Origin: Myxococcales bacterium
Lineage (GTDB): Bacteria; UBA10199; 2-02-FULL-44-16; JAAZCA01
Direction: 5' to 3'
DNA length: 64,000 bases
Assembly (NCBI GenBank): GCA_012513515.1
Contig: JAAZCA010000019.1
Span: 62,001 to 126,000 of the forward strand
This document shows, in pieces, positions 9,294 to 18,192 of this stretch. The notes beneath the pieces were generated by a model. It did not search any database. It was not told where the DNA came from and saw nothing but the letters and a program-made list of their open reading frames with translations. Made by a program: the position numbers and the translations under genes. Each line of letters opens with the position of its first letter. Positions within the stretch are counted from its first letter, which is position 1.

Positions 9294-12200
9294 ATGATGA
9301 GGGCAGAACAAAAATGCAAAGGTCTGGGAATTGATATCGGCGCGCTCGCGGTGAAGATCGTCTGGGTGGATGAGAGCAGCAACTTCCGAGCCCGATACAG
9401 GTTTCATAAGGGGCATCCCGAAAAAGTGTTGTCGGAGATGATATCCGAGTTCGGGATAGAATCCGAAAGCACCGCCATCACCGGCAGCGGCGGAAGAAAG
9501 ACCGCCGAAAAAATAGGCGCTCTCTATGTAGATCCCGCCGTCTGCCTTATAGCGGCGACGCAAGGTACGGAAGGGATCCGCCACATCATGGATATCGGCG
9601 GCGGCAGCCTCTCGATCGTCGATCTCGATTCCGAGGGAAGATTTTCGGGATTTCGAAGCAATTCGCTGTGTGCGGCCGGAACGGGATCCTTCCTCGACGA
9701 ACAGGCGGTCAGGATGAAGCTCTCTCTCGAAGAGATGGCCAAAGAGCGCGATATCGTAGAACCTCCGAGGATCGCCGCCCGCTGCGCAGTTTTTGCAAAG
9801 TCAGACCTGATACACCGCCAGCAGGAGGGATTCACCATCCCCGAGATGTGGTCCGGCCTCTGCCGCGGCATGGTATCGACCGCGCTCTCTACCCTGTTTC
9901 GCGGACGCAAGCCGGTCGGAAAAATTCTTCTGGCAGGCGGAGTTGCAAAAAATCACGAAGTGGTGAGATGGCTTAGGTCCGAACTTTCCGCTGAACTGAT
10001 CCTTCCAGAAAATCCTGAAACATTTTCCGCGCTCGGCGCTAGCGAGATGGCGAAAAAATCTTCGCACAAAGCCGATTTCTGCAAGCTCGGCGAGGAAGTT
10101 TTGGATTCCTGCGAACCTCGCAGAGAGGAACTTCGCCTCGACCTTTCAAAATATCCGAATTTTGAATGCAGGGATAGCTACATCGATGATGAAACGGAGG
10201 TAAGAATTCACGCGCCGCTGCAAGGTAAAGTAGCGGTCGGGCTGGATATCGGCTCTACCAGCACGAAGGCCGCGATTCTGGATGAAAATGGCTTCGTCCT
10301 CGCCGATCTCTACAGGAGGACAGCGGGCGATCCGATATCCGCGACGAAAAAGATCTTCGCATCGATCGAGCGCGCCTCTAAAGGTGCACCGTTTGAGATA
10401 GCCGGAGTCGCTACCACGGGTTCGGGGAGAAAGATGATCGGATCGATCATCGGCGCGGACAGAATAATAAATGAAATTACGGCACACGTGAGCGGTGCGG
10501 TGGCTGACGATCCCGATGTGGAAACCATATTCGAAATCGGCGGACAGGATGCAAAGTTCATCTCGCTAAAAGAAGGTGTGCCGCATGATTCCAACATGAA
10601 CTACGTCTGCGCCGCCGGAACGGGATCTTTCGTTGAGGAACAGGCCGGAAAGCTCGGATTCAAGCTCACCGAGATAGGCGATTCCGTGATGGGCACCAAG
10701 CCGCCATTTTCCACCGACCGCTGCACCGTATTCATGGAGCAGGATGTTCACGCGCTGATCAGGCAGGGATACGAAAGGCGCGAGGTGATGGGGAGCGTGC
10801 TCTACTCCGTCGTTCAGAATTACCTGAACCGCGTCGTTGGCCGCCATGCATTTTCAAAAAAGAAAATCTGTTTCATGGGAGCAACGGCCCGCAACAAGGG
10901 GCTCGTAGCCGCATTCGAAAAGCTGGTTGGCGCACCGATCTCCGTTTCGCCGTATTGCCACGTAATGGGGGCCTATGGCGTGGCGAGAATAGCGCTTAAT
11001 GAGGTTATTCTGAAAAATGAAAAAACAGATTTCGTCGGACTCAAAATAGTTCAGGGTCCGGTAGAGCTGAGGCGCGATGTGTGTGAGCTGTGCGCCAACA
11101 AGTGTTCGATCACCTTCGCGCTCGTGGGAGAAAATGCCACGGCCGAGAATGCGCCAAGTTGGGGATATCTGTGCGGCCGCGAGCCTGATGAAAAAGGCGT
11201 AAGGGTGAATCACAATTTTGACTTATTCAGGCAGCGAGACCGCATCTGGAGAAAGGCCGGAGAAGTTTCCTCTCTTCCAAAAAATGCCCCTGTCGTGGGA
11301 ATTCCGCGTGCGCTCCTCATGTACAGCTATCTTCCGATGTGGCGCAGATTTTTCGGCGAACTCGGAATCAGAGTTGTCCTGTCCAGACCGTCGAGTGACG
11401 AAACTCTCGCAATAGCCGAGGAGTTCATAAGCAGTGACTACTGCTACCCGGTGAAGCTGGCCCACGGACATGTGAGGGACCTCGCTGCCAACGGTGAGGT
11501 GCAGAAGATATTTTTCCCGTACATGGTGCAGGGCGAGCCGCATGACGACAAATTCGCAAGAAGCGTATTTTGTCCATACAACATATCCTTTCCATCTATA
11601 GCGAAGACAGCAGGGCTGGAAAATCCCGAGGGCAAAGAGATAATCTCCGCGGTCGTGAACCTGCAATACAAGACCGAAACGATAGTTCGCGACCTGATGG
11701 ATGGAGTAGGGAAGGGCTTCGGCCTCAAAAAAGATGACGTAAAGCGCGCGTGGCTCCTCGCAGTTGAGGAACAATCAAAATTTGTTGCCGACGTTGAAAA
11801 GATAGGCGCGACAGCTCTTGCCAAACTCGAAAAGGATGGCAGTCGGGGAGTGGTGCTTCTGGGTAGGTCCTACAACGTATGCGATCTCGGCGTTAATTTG
11901 AACCTTCCGCAGAAGATAGCGGACCTAGGCCTTCTCGCTTTCACGGTTGACATGCTTCCCCTGTCGCACATACGGATAGATCCCCTCTTCAAAAATATGT
12001 ATTGGAAATACGGGAGGAAGATGCTGCAGGCGGCCACTCTGGTGGCAAAGCACGAGGGTCTTCACGCCGTCTTTATGACAAACTTCAGCTGTGGTCCGGA
12101 CTCATTCTTGCAATCGTATGTGGAAAAGATCATGCGCGGAAAGCCGATGCTGATGCTGGAGATGGACGAACACAGCGCGGACGCCGGATATATTACGAGG

Positions 12201-13538
12201 CTCGAGGCCTTCAGGGATGTCATCTGCCGGGGAGAGAGCAGCGCGGCAACTCATCATTCCGGCGAATGCGGCAATCCAGAAAAATCATTGGATCCCCGCT
12301 TGCAACACGCAGGGACGACAACTGTTTCGGAAAACAACGGCGCATCCCCCGCAGGAAAGGATGTGAGAACCATCTGGCTTCCGCCGATGCACCCGTATGG
12401 AGCACCACTTTTGGCAGCGGCGATGCGCAGCAAGGGAATGCCGGCCAGGGAGCTTCCTTCGGAAACGCTCGAAACGTTTGAGATGGCGAAGCGCTACTGC
12501 CGCGGAACGGAATGCGTCCCGGCACCCTCCACGATAGGCGCATTTCTGGCGATGCTGAAAAAATCCGACGCGCCGGAGCGCGAATGTTTCTTCATGCCAA
12601 CGGCCAAAGGGCCGTGCAGGTTCGGACAGTATCACGCCCTTCATAGAATGATACTCGACGAGGCTGGCTACAAAAATACCCCGATCGAATCGTGGGACGA
12701 TGGGACCGGCGATTTCGGCCTTGACCTGGATACCAGCAAGAGAATCTACAGCACGATACTGTCGTCCGATCTTCTTTACAAAGCGCGCTGCAGGCTGCGT
12801 CCGTACGCGTATGACCGAATCGCATTCGATTCGCTCATGGAGAAACAGGTCGAGTTTATGTCCGAAAAAATAGAACGAGGCGAAAACATAGATGATGCCT
12901 TGGGACGGGTTGCCTCCGTTCTTTCAAAAGTTGATATCTCACGCGAGAGAAAGCCTCTGGTGGGAATAGTGGGCGAAATCTACGTCAGGGTAAATCCGTT
13001 CACCAATGGAAGGCTGGTCGAAACGGTTGAGGCGGCCGGTGGTGAGGCATGGCTTTCCCCTCTCACGGAATGGTTTCAGTACCTAGCCTACATGGATAAC
13101 CGAATGGCCAAGGATCGCGGGCGCACTTTTGGGGATAGAATAAAAAAATCGCTAAAAAATTCCTACATGATGATGAAGGAACGAAAGCTCACTAAGATAA
13201 TGGATCCCATAATCGGAGATAGAAGGGAGCCTTCGATAAAAAGCACCGTCTCGGCGGGAGCGCAGGTCTTTCCAGTTCAATTTGACGGTGAATCGATTCT
13301 CACTGTGGGTCGCGCAATAGAATTCGCACATCAGGGAGTGGATCTTATAATCAACTGTGCCCCCTTCGGATGCATGCCTGGAACGCTTACGTCCGGAATA
13401 TTCCAGGGGCTGGAGCAACGGATGGGGGTTCCCATAGTGAGTATGTTCTTCGACGGCGAAACCGATCTAAGCCACCTAGTGAGGACGTATCTGGAAAATA
13501 TCAAGCAGAGAAAGTCGACGTTGGAGAACAGGTCATGA
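9294..13538 (+). CDS. 2-hydroxyacyl-CoA dehydratase activase, two-ATPase fusion (BadF/BadG/BcrA/D + DUF2229 + HgdB-like)
   Basis: A 1414-residue cytoplasmic Fe-S protein of the activase family that uses ATP to drive electrons into 2-hydroxyacyl-CoA dehydratases or benzoyl-CoA-reductase-like partners. Two ASKHA ATPase domains are visible. The first (about 1-260) has a weakened phosphate motif, GLGIDIGALAVK. The second (about 313-575) has intact GLDIGSTSTK, IGGQDAK and CAAGTGSFVEEQA plus a cluster cysteine in RCTVFMEQD. A Cys-rich DUF2229 region (about 600-985) and a HgdB-like region (about 1020-1390) follow. Physiological substrates of this large subfamily are not known. Start: GGAGAA lies 6 bases before the ATG. 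The stop overlaps the TetR start (ATGA). A repeat-derived segment interrupts the linker near residue 985. Confidence 0.9.
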   Translation: MMRAEQKCKGLGIDIGALAVKIVWVDESSNFRARYRFHKGHPEKVLSEMISEFGIESESTAITGSGGRKTAEKIGALYVDPAVCLIAATQGTEGIRHIMDIGGGSLSIVDLDSEGRFSGFRSNSLCAAGTGSFLDEQAVRMKLSLEEMAKERDIVEPPRIAARCAVFAKSDLIHRQQEGFTIPEMWSGLCRGMVSTALSTLFRGRKPVGKILLAGGVAKNHEVVRWLRSELSAELILPENPETFSALGASEMAKKSSHKADFCKLGEEVLDSCEPRREELRLDLSKYPNFECRDSYIDDETEVRIHAPLQGKVAVGLDIGSTSTKAAILDENGFVLADLYRRTAGDPISATKKIFASIERASKGAPFEIAGVATTGSGRKMIGSIIGADRIINEITAHVSGAVADDPDVETIFEIGGQDAKFISLKEGVPHDSNMNYVCAAGTGSFVEEQAGKLGFKLTEIGDSVMGTKPPFSTDRCTVFMEQDVHALIRQGYERREVMGSVLYSVVQNYLNRVVGRHAFSKKKICFMGATARNKGLVAAFEKLVGAPISVSPYCHVMGAYGVARIALNEVILKNEKTDFVGLKIVQGPVELRRDVCELCANKCSITFALVGENATAENAPSWGYLCGREPDEKGVRVNHNFDLFRQRDRIWRKAGEVSSLPKNAPVVGIPRALLMYSYLPMWRRFFGELGIRVVLSRPSSDETLAIAEEFISSDYCYPVKLAHGHVRDLAANGEVQKIFFPYMVQGEPHDDKFARSVFCPYNISFPSIAKTAGLENPEGKEIISAVVNLQYKTETIVRDLMDGVGKGFGLKKDDVKRAWLLAVEEQSKFVADVEKIGATALAKLEKDGSRGVVLLGRSYNVCDLGVNLNLPQKIADLGLLAFTVDMLPLSHIRIDPLFKNMYWKYGRKMLQAATLVAKHEGLHAVFMTNFSCGPDSFLQSYVEKIMRGKPMLMLEMDEHSADAGYITRLEAFRDVICRGESSAATHHSGECGNPEKSLDPRLQHAGTTTVSENNGASPAGKDVRTIWLPPMHPYGAPLLAAAMRSKGMPARELPSETLETFEMAKRYCRGTECVPAPSTIGAFLAMLKKSDAPERECFFMPTAKGPCRFGQYHALHRMILDEAGYKNTPIESWDDGTGDFGLDLDTSKRIYSTILSSDLLYKARCRLRPYAYDRIAFDSLMEKQVEFMSEKIERGENIDDALGRVASVLSKVDISRERKPLVGIVGEIYVRVNPFTNGRLVETVEAAGGEAWLSPLTEWFQYLAYMDNRMAKDRGRTFGDRIKKSLKNSYMMMKERKLTKIMDPIIGDRREPSIKSTVSAGAQVFPVQFDGESILTVGRAIEFAHQGVDLIINCAPFGCMPGTLTSGIFQGLEQRMGVPIVSMFFDGETDLSHLVRTYLENIKQRKSTLENRS
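12247..12325 (+). repeat. Palindromic dispersed repeat inserted in frame in the activase gene
   Basis: This stretch has the arms of a common bacterial intergenic palindromic repeat, TCATTCCGGCGAATGCGG on the left and TGGATCCCCGCTTGC on the right. Here it is translated without frameshift as HHSGECGNPEKS-LDPRLQHAGTT (about residues 985-1010). It lies exactly in the linker between the DUF2229 part (ending EAFRDVI) and the HgdB-like part (starting IWLPPMHPYG), where extra residues should do little harm. Its unusual Gly/His/Pro composition differs from the flanks. Confidence 0.7.
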
Positions 13539-14134
13539 AGCCGGAGGAAAGAAAACGGGCTATCGTCGAGGCTGCGGTGGAATGCTTTTCAAAAAAGGGA
13601 TACCATGCCACCTCGATAAGCCACATAATAGACGCAGCGGGGATAGCGCGGGGCACATTCTATCTCTACTTCAAAAGTAAGCACGAGATATTCCAGTTTG
13701 TCCTCGATGATCTCATTTCGAAAATACGATCGCAGATACGCACTATAGACCTAAACATCGACGAGAGTCCGGCGGCGCAGATGCGCGGAAACGTGGAACG
13801 TGTTGTTCTGGCAATAACATCGAGTCCAGAAGTGGCTCAAATACTTTTCAACGAAGCCGTCGGCCTCGACAAGGAGACGCAGGAACGCCTCAAAAATTTC
13901 TACGCTGAGTTTATAGAAATAATACAATCGGCTATAGAGAGAGGAGCATCCTTCGGTCTTATACGAAATGTGGATCCATCTGTTGCGTCCTGCATAGCAC
14001 TCGGCGGGGTCCGCGAGATTGTGATTCAAACGAAAATTTTCCAAAATACGAATATCGACAGCAAATCCATGATAGACGGGCTCATAGACGTTTTATTCGG
14101 AGGCATCGGCCCCAAACTTTCCGAAGGATATTGA
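13535..14134 (+). CDS. TetR/AcrR-family transcriptional regulator
   Basis: A 199-residue regulator with a canonical N-terminal TetR DNA-binding domain: ECFSKKGYHATSISHIIDAAG then ARGTFYLYFKSKHEIF. This is followed by a helical ligand-binding half without recognisable ligand specificity. The start at 13535 overlaps the activase stop as ATGA, which argues for translational coupling and against longer in-frame starts inside the activase gene. The perfect palindrome upstream of the operon is its likely operator. In other bacteria TetR proteins beside activase-type genes often respond to acyl-CoA or lipid signals; here that is only a guess. Confidence 0.92.
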   Translation: MKPEERKRAIVEAAVECFSKKGYHATSISHIIDAAGIARGTFYLYFKSKHEIFQFVLDDLISKIRSQIRTIDLNIDESPAAQMRGNVERVVLAITSSPEVAQILFNEAVGLDKETQERLKNFYAEFIEIIQSAIERGASFGLIRNVDPSVASCIALGGVREIVIQTKIFQNTNIDSKSMIDGLIDVLFGGIGPKLSEGY

Positions 14135-14192
14135 CCTCTTGTCTTTTAAACTATCCCCTGTTAGTCATTTCGCCTCAAACATGGGAGGAAAT

Positions 14193-15509
14193 ATGACGGC
14201 AAAGCGGGTTCTAATAATGGGCGCAGCTGGCAGGGATTTCCATAACTTCAACACCTTTTTCAAGGACAATCCGGAATACGAGGTGGTCGCTTTCACCGCC
14301 ACGCAGATACCCAACATCCACGGAAGGATCTATCCTTCGGTGCTCGCGGGAAAGATGTATCCGGATGGAATTGAAATACTCCCTGAGGAAGATCTCTCCA
14401 AGATCATAAAAGAAAAAGATGTCGATCTGGTCGTGTTCTCCTACAGCGATGTCGAGCACAAGTACGTCATGGAAAAAGGTTCACAGGTCTTGGCCGCCGG
14501 AGCCAACTACATGCTTCTCTCACCGACCAAGACGCAGATCAAGGCGAAAGTTCCGGTCATATCTGTTTGTGCGGTAAGAACCGGCTGCGGAAAGAGCCAG
14601 ACGTCCAGAAAAATTGTTTCACTACTCATAGAATCGGGCAAAAAGGTGGTCGCCATCCGCCATCCGATGCCTTATGGCGATCTCGCAAAACAGGCGGTCC
14701 AGCGCTTTGCATCGTACCAGGACCTTGATGATCACAACTGCACGATCGAAGAACGCGAGGAGTATGAACCATATATCGACAAAGGCCTCGTCGTGTACGC
14801 TGGCGTAGACTATGAAGCGATAACGCGCCAGGCGGAAAAAGAGGCCGACATTATAATATGGGACGGCGGCAGCAACGACATGCCTTTCCTCAAATCGGAT
14901 CTGGAGATAACGGTTCTCGATCCGCTTCGCGCAGGGCATGAGCGTAGCTATTTTCCTGGGGAGACGAATTTTCTTACCGCCGACGTTCTGGTCATCAACA
15001 AATATCAGCAGGCGAGCGCCGAACAGCTGAATACGCTGCTCGACAATATTAAAAAGTTCAACCCCGATGCAAAAGTAATCAAGGGCGATTCCAAGATACT
15101 TGTGGATGATCCTAAAAAGGTGAAGGGCAAAAAGGTTCTCGTGGTGGAAGACGGTCCGACCCTGACGCACGGCGGAATGAGCTTCGGTGCCGGCATGGTA
15201 GCTGCCGACGAATTCGACGCACAGGAAATCGTTGATCCGAGACCATACGCAGTCGGTTCCATAAAGGACGCCTATACGAAATACCCCAATCTCGGCAAAT
15301 TGATTCCTGCTCTTGGTTACTACGACGACCAGCTCGTCGATCTTGAAAAATCCATAGCCGCGACTCCGTGCGATCTGGTCCTGATCGGCAGCCCGATCGA
15401 CATCCGCCGTGTTATCAATCTCGATAAGCCGGCGATGCGCGTTTACTACGAACTTGAAGAGATGGGCGAGCCAACGCTCAAGAGCGTGCTCAAAGATTTT
15501 GTAAAGTAA
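14193..15509 (+). CDS. COG2403 predicted GTPase, cyclic 2,3-diphosphoglycerate synthetase-like
   Basis: About 438 residues from the ATG at 14193, which has a strong GGGAGG site. An earlier in-frame start at 14139 lacks one. The N-terminus KRVLIMGAAGRDFHNFN is a Rossmann-type nucleotide motif. The middle holds a P-loop-like VCAVRTGCGKSQTSRK followed by RHPMPYGDLAKQAVQRF and IIIWDGGSNDMPF. This layout is that of the COG2403 family, which includes the archaeal cyclic 2,3-diphosphoglycerate synthetase, but most bacterial members are uncharacterised. It is the last gene of the TetR-controlled operon and is followed by a strong terminator, so its role is probably linked to the activase. Confidence 0.82.
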   Translation: MTAKRVLIMGAAGRDFHNFNTFFKDNPEYEVVAFTATQIPNIHGRIYPSVLAGKMYPDGIEILPEEDLSKIIKEKDVDLVVFSYSDVEHKYVMEKGSQVLAAGANYMLLSPTKTQIKAKVPVISVCAVRTGCGKSQTSRKIVSLLIESGKKVVAIRHPMPYGDLAKQAVQRFASYQDLDDHNCTIEEREEYEPYIDKGLVVYAGVDYEAITRQAEKEADIIIWDGGSNDMPFLKSDLEITVLDPLRAGHERSYFPGETNFLTADVLVINKYQQASAEQLNTLLDNIKKFNPDAKVIKGDSKILVDDPKKVKGKKVLVVEDGPTLTHGGMSFGAGMVAADEFDAQEIVDPRPYAVGSIKDAYTKYPNLGKLIPALGYYDDQLVDLEKSIAATPCDLVLIGSPIDIRRVINLDKPAMRVYYELEEMGEPTLKSVLKDFVK

Positions 15510-15534
15510 AAGCTTAGCTTCCGATGAATTGCAA

Positions 15535-15566
15535 AAGGCCTCCGACGAGGAGGCCTTGTGTTTTTT
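15535..15566 (+). terminator. Rho-independent terminator of the activase operon
   Basis: A perfect 9-bp stem, AAGGCCTCC and GGAGGCCTT, encloses a 5-base loop. It is followed by GTGTTTTTT and starts 25 bases after the COG2403 stop. Confidence 0.9.
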
Positions 15567-15603
15567 CCAAAAACCAGGACATCTGAAGTCCGCCGCTTTG
15601 GCG

Positions 15604-16446
15604 CTACTTCTTCTTTTCCGATTCAATTTTGAGCCTTCGCATCTCGCTTTCAGCCTCTTCCATCTGCCTTTTGGCCGCCTCTATTTTTTCCTCAAGGGCT
15701 TCGAGTTTATCCTGTTCGGTTGCCGGAGGACGTTCAGGATCTATGATGCTGGCCTTTTTAAGTTTTATTGTGTCGTCTGAAAAAGACTCTTTTGAAGCAT
15801 CAGCTTTCTCTTTTTCTTCTGTGGTGGCCATATCCTCATCCAGCGCAAGTTCTGTAGCCATCTCTGCCTTGACCTTGGCACCATACTCCTTCGCACTGTT
15901 TTCATTATCGAATGGTTCTAACCACTCCTTTATTCCATCTATAACGGCTTTGGCATCATCGGATTTAAAAACAGCAGAATCGAACTTAAAACCTGGCATG
16001 CATGTAACACGCGAATGGCGTTTTTCGTTATCTACAAGAAGAGGAAAATAGACATCGACCGATATCAGTCTAAGATAAACGGCGTTGTTGAAATATTTTA
16101 TCCCGGCAACAGCCATGACATCTCCGGGCTGAAGATATGTGTAGGGCTTTCCTCTTCTGCCAACAATCCTGCCGTCTTTCATGTGTATCACCGAACCTCG
16201 ATAGTCATATTCCTGCCACTCGATAAAAAACCTCGCCCTGTCTGCCGGAATTCCGCCGCGCTTTACGACCACAAATCCTCGCAGCGCACCTTTATTGAGC
16301 TCATAGTGAGCGGTGTCCAGAGATTTATTATGAACGGCAGGGGGAAAGTTGCTGGCGACCGCAGCCTCTATATTTTGTCTCAATTTAGCTTCGGCAACGA
16401 AGGGAATTGCGAACAACACCGCCACGAATAAAAAAGTTTTTCTCAT
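15604..16446 (-). CDS. Exported orphan protein with C-terminal coiled coil
   Basis: 280 residues from the ATG at 16446, preceded by GAGAGGTG. A signal peptide (MRKTFLFVAVLFAIPFVAEA) is followed by a globular beta-rich part of about 170 residues and then a long charged coiled coil (EALEEKIEAAKRQMEEAESEM region, last 80 residues). No family was recognised. The general plan, a signal peptide plus globular part plus helical tail, resembles the SHOCT protein at 31892, but no clear sequence match was seen. It follows the RuBisCO-like gene by about 20 bases and may be the last gene of that operon. Confidence 0.75.
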   Translation of the reverse strand: MRKTFLFVAVLFAIPFVAEAKLRQNIEAAVASNFPPAVHNKSLDTAHYELNKGALRGFVVVKRGGIPADRARFFIEWQEYDYRGSVIHMKDGRIVGRRGKPYTYLQPGDVMAVAGIKYFNNAVYLRLISVDVYFPLLVDNEKRHSRVTCMPGFKFDSAVFKSDDAKAVIDGIKEWLEPFDNENSAKEYGAKVKAEMATELALDEDMATTEEKEKADASKESFSDDTIKLKKASIIDPERPPATEQDKLEALEEKIEAAKRQMEEAESEMRRLKIESEKKK

Positions 16447-16465
16447 AATATACACCTCTCAAGAT

Positions 16466-17767
16466 TCAATCTGATTTACCGAAAGCTTCTATCGCCCTTT
16501 GTAGCTCCCTATGGGTCCTCGAATATTCCTCGATGCTGACTCCGGATGATATCGCATTCCACGCCTGTCTAAGGCTCATGGCGCCCGCCGCGGCCCCATC
16601 GGGATGACCGAAGACGCCGCGTCCTGGAACCATTGCGAAATCAATGCTACCCACCTTCTCGTATATCGAAGGGAGAGTGCCCGCCCAGTCGCTTCCTCCT
16701 GGGACCGGAAGTGACCTCTTTATATCGCAGAGATCGATGCTGCATTCGCGCACGTTTTCCAAAACCTCCGAGGAGGAGGTCTTCATGCGCTCTCCGAAAC
16801 CGGGCATTATTATCGCGTCGCAGCCGCATATCCTCTGAAGCTTCGTCATGACTCTGCTGGAAACTCCGAACCAAGGGTGCATCGACATCGGCGCGATGCA
16901 GTCGAAGTGCGCTACGATGGGAAGGTCCGTGTTCTTCCTGAGAACCCTTACGGGTGAAAGCCCGAGCGCCATGACATTGACCATCACAGCGTTGATTCCG
17001 TTTTCCCGTGCGATATCGCACAGCTTCAAAATTCTATCCGATTCGTCGGTGACGTTGGCGACAAAACACTTTTTCTCACCCGTCAGGTCCTGCGCGTGGC
17101 GGAGGGCATCGCCAACCATCCGCATGCGTTTTTCGAACGGTGAATAGTCAGGATCGGCGAGCATCTCGTCATCCTTGGCGACATCTAGCCCCCCGCGCCA
17201 TCCTTCGAAGGCGAGTTCTGCAAAGCTCTTCGGGTCGAGACCGACGTTGGGCTTTACCACCCCGAAAAATATCGGGCGATCGTGGATCTGGATCATGGTT
17301 CGAAAACCTTCAGTCCCGTGCAAGGGCCCCTGAAAATCGGCCAGAAATTCCGGAGGGAAGCGGATGTCTTTCAACTTTATTGCAGTTATTCCATGGCTGA
17401 AAAAAGCTCCCTCACCCATTGCGACGGTTAGAAGGTTGGGAATTCTCGTTCCAAAATTTCTATATGGATGTGCTATTTTCGCGCGGACCTTCAGATATGA
17501 AGAAACCCCTTCTTGGTCGCTGTAGAAGGCAGAAAAACCGGACTCGTCGAGAACATCGAGCGCAATCACCTTGGCCGCATGTCTGATGCGAAAATCCTCA
17601 TCGACTCCGGGGCGTTTCCACTGTGCGGTGGAGGTTTCCTGACAAAGCCTGGCTGCTGCTTCAAGAGGATCAAGGGAGGTTTCGAATACGTAGTCGAAGA
17701 TGACACACGAGGCCATATCTATCTCAGATTCCTTCGCGAGAAACCCCTGTATCGCTTCTCTTTTCAT
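16466..17767 (-). CDS. RuBisCO-like protein (form IV large-subunit homologue)
   Basis: A 433-residue RuBisCO superfamily protein. It keeps K172 (RuBisCO K175, in VVKPNVGL) and the metal-site block K198-D199-D200-E201 (K201, D203 and E204 in spinach numbering). The second Lys of KPK is N174, and loop 6 reads MPGFGERM instead of GKLEG, so K334 is missing. These losses rule out CO2 fixation and place it with RuBisCO-like proteins, which catalyse enolisation, isomerisation or decarboxylation of sugar phosphates. It overlaps the YjbQ gene by 4 bases in the xseA-xseB-ispA operon. Substrate is unknown; a link to methylthio-pentulose phosphates and isoprenoid precursors is possible (see findings). 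Confidence 0.88.
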   Translation of the reverse strand: MKREAIQGFLAKESEIDMASCVIFDYVFETSLDPLEAAARLCQETSTAQWKRPGVDEDFRIRHAAKVIALDVLDESGFSAFYSDQEGVSSYLKVRAKIAHPYRNFGTRIPNLLTVAMGEGAFFSHGITAIKLKDIRFPPEFLADFQGPLHGTEGFRTMIQIHDRPIFFGVVKPNVGLDPKSFAELAFEGWRGGLDVAKDDEMLADPDYSPFEKRMRMVGDALRHAQDLTGEKKCFVANVTDESDRILKLCDIARENGINAVMVNVMALGLSPVRVLRKNTDLPIVAHFDCIAPMSMHPWFGVSSRVMTKLQRICGCDAIIMPGFGERMKTSSSEVLENVRECSIDLCDIKRSLPVPGGSDWAGTLPSIYEKVGSIDFAMVPGRGVFGHPDGAAAGAMSLRQAWNAISSGVSIEEYSRTHRELQRAIEAFGKSD

Positions 17768-18192
17768 CTTGATTCGCCCAGGATTTTTACGATTACCTTG
17801 CGGCTATCGCGCGGACCGTCGAGCTCCACGAAAAATATTGACTGCCAGCTGCCGAGAATCATCTCGCCGTCTTTAACGGGAATCGTTTCAGAGGCGTTCA
17901 TGAAAAGCGACATGATATGCATCCTGGCATTTTGTCTGTTATCGACGGTATGCTCATCGTGGCGGTATGCTGCCTTAGGGACTGCATCCTTGAGATAGTT
18001 GATCATATCCATCTGCAGTCGCTTGCAGTTCTCGGTGATTCTGACCGACGCTGTTGTGTGGTTGCTGAAAATTACGACGAGCCCATCTTTCACCCCAGAC
18101 CTTCGGAGAGCATCATTCACTCGATCGGTGATATCGATAAATTGGATATCGCTGGAGCTGTCTATTAAAATTTCCGACTGAAAACCTGTCAT
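17764..18192 (-). CDS. YjbQ/UPF0047 family protein
   Basis: A small 142-residue protein of the UPF0047 family. Visible family motifs are VVIFSNHTTASVRITEN and the C-terminal SIFFVELDGPRDSRKVIVKI, plus the conserved RHDE and HIMSLFM-type segments with His residues. Members form trimers, and some have weak thiamine-phosphate synthase activity, but a true function is not settled. Its start overlaps the ispA stop by 4 bases, and its stop overlaps the RuBisCO-like start by 4 bases, so the three proteins are translationally coupled. Confidence 0.9.
   Translation of the reverse strand: MTGFQSEILIDSSSDIQFIDITDRVNDALRRSGVKDGLVVIFSNHTTASVRITENCKRLQMDMINYLKDAVPKAAYRHDEHTVDNRQNARMHIMSLFMNASETIPVKDGEMILGSWQSIFFVELDGPRDSRKVIVKILGESR

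Noticed and set aside
16466-17767. A true RuBisCO for CO2 fixation
   Set aside because: K177 and K334 equivalents are lost and no phosphoribulokinase or small subunit is nearby.
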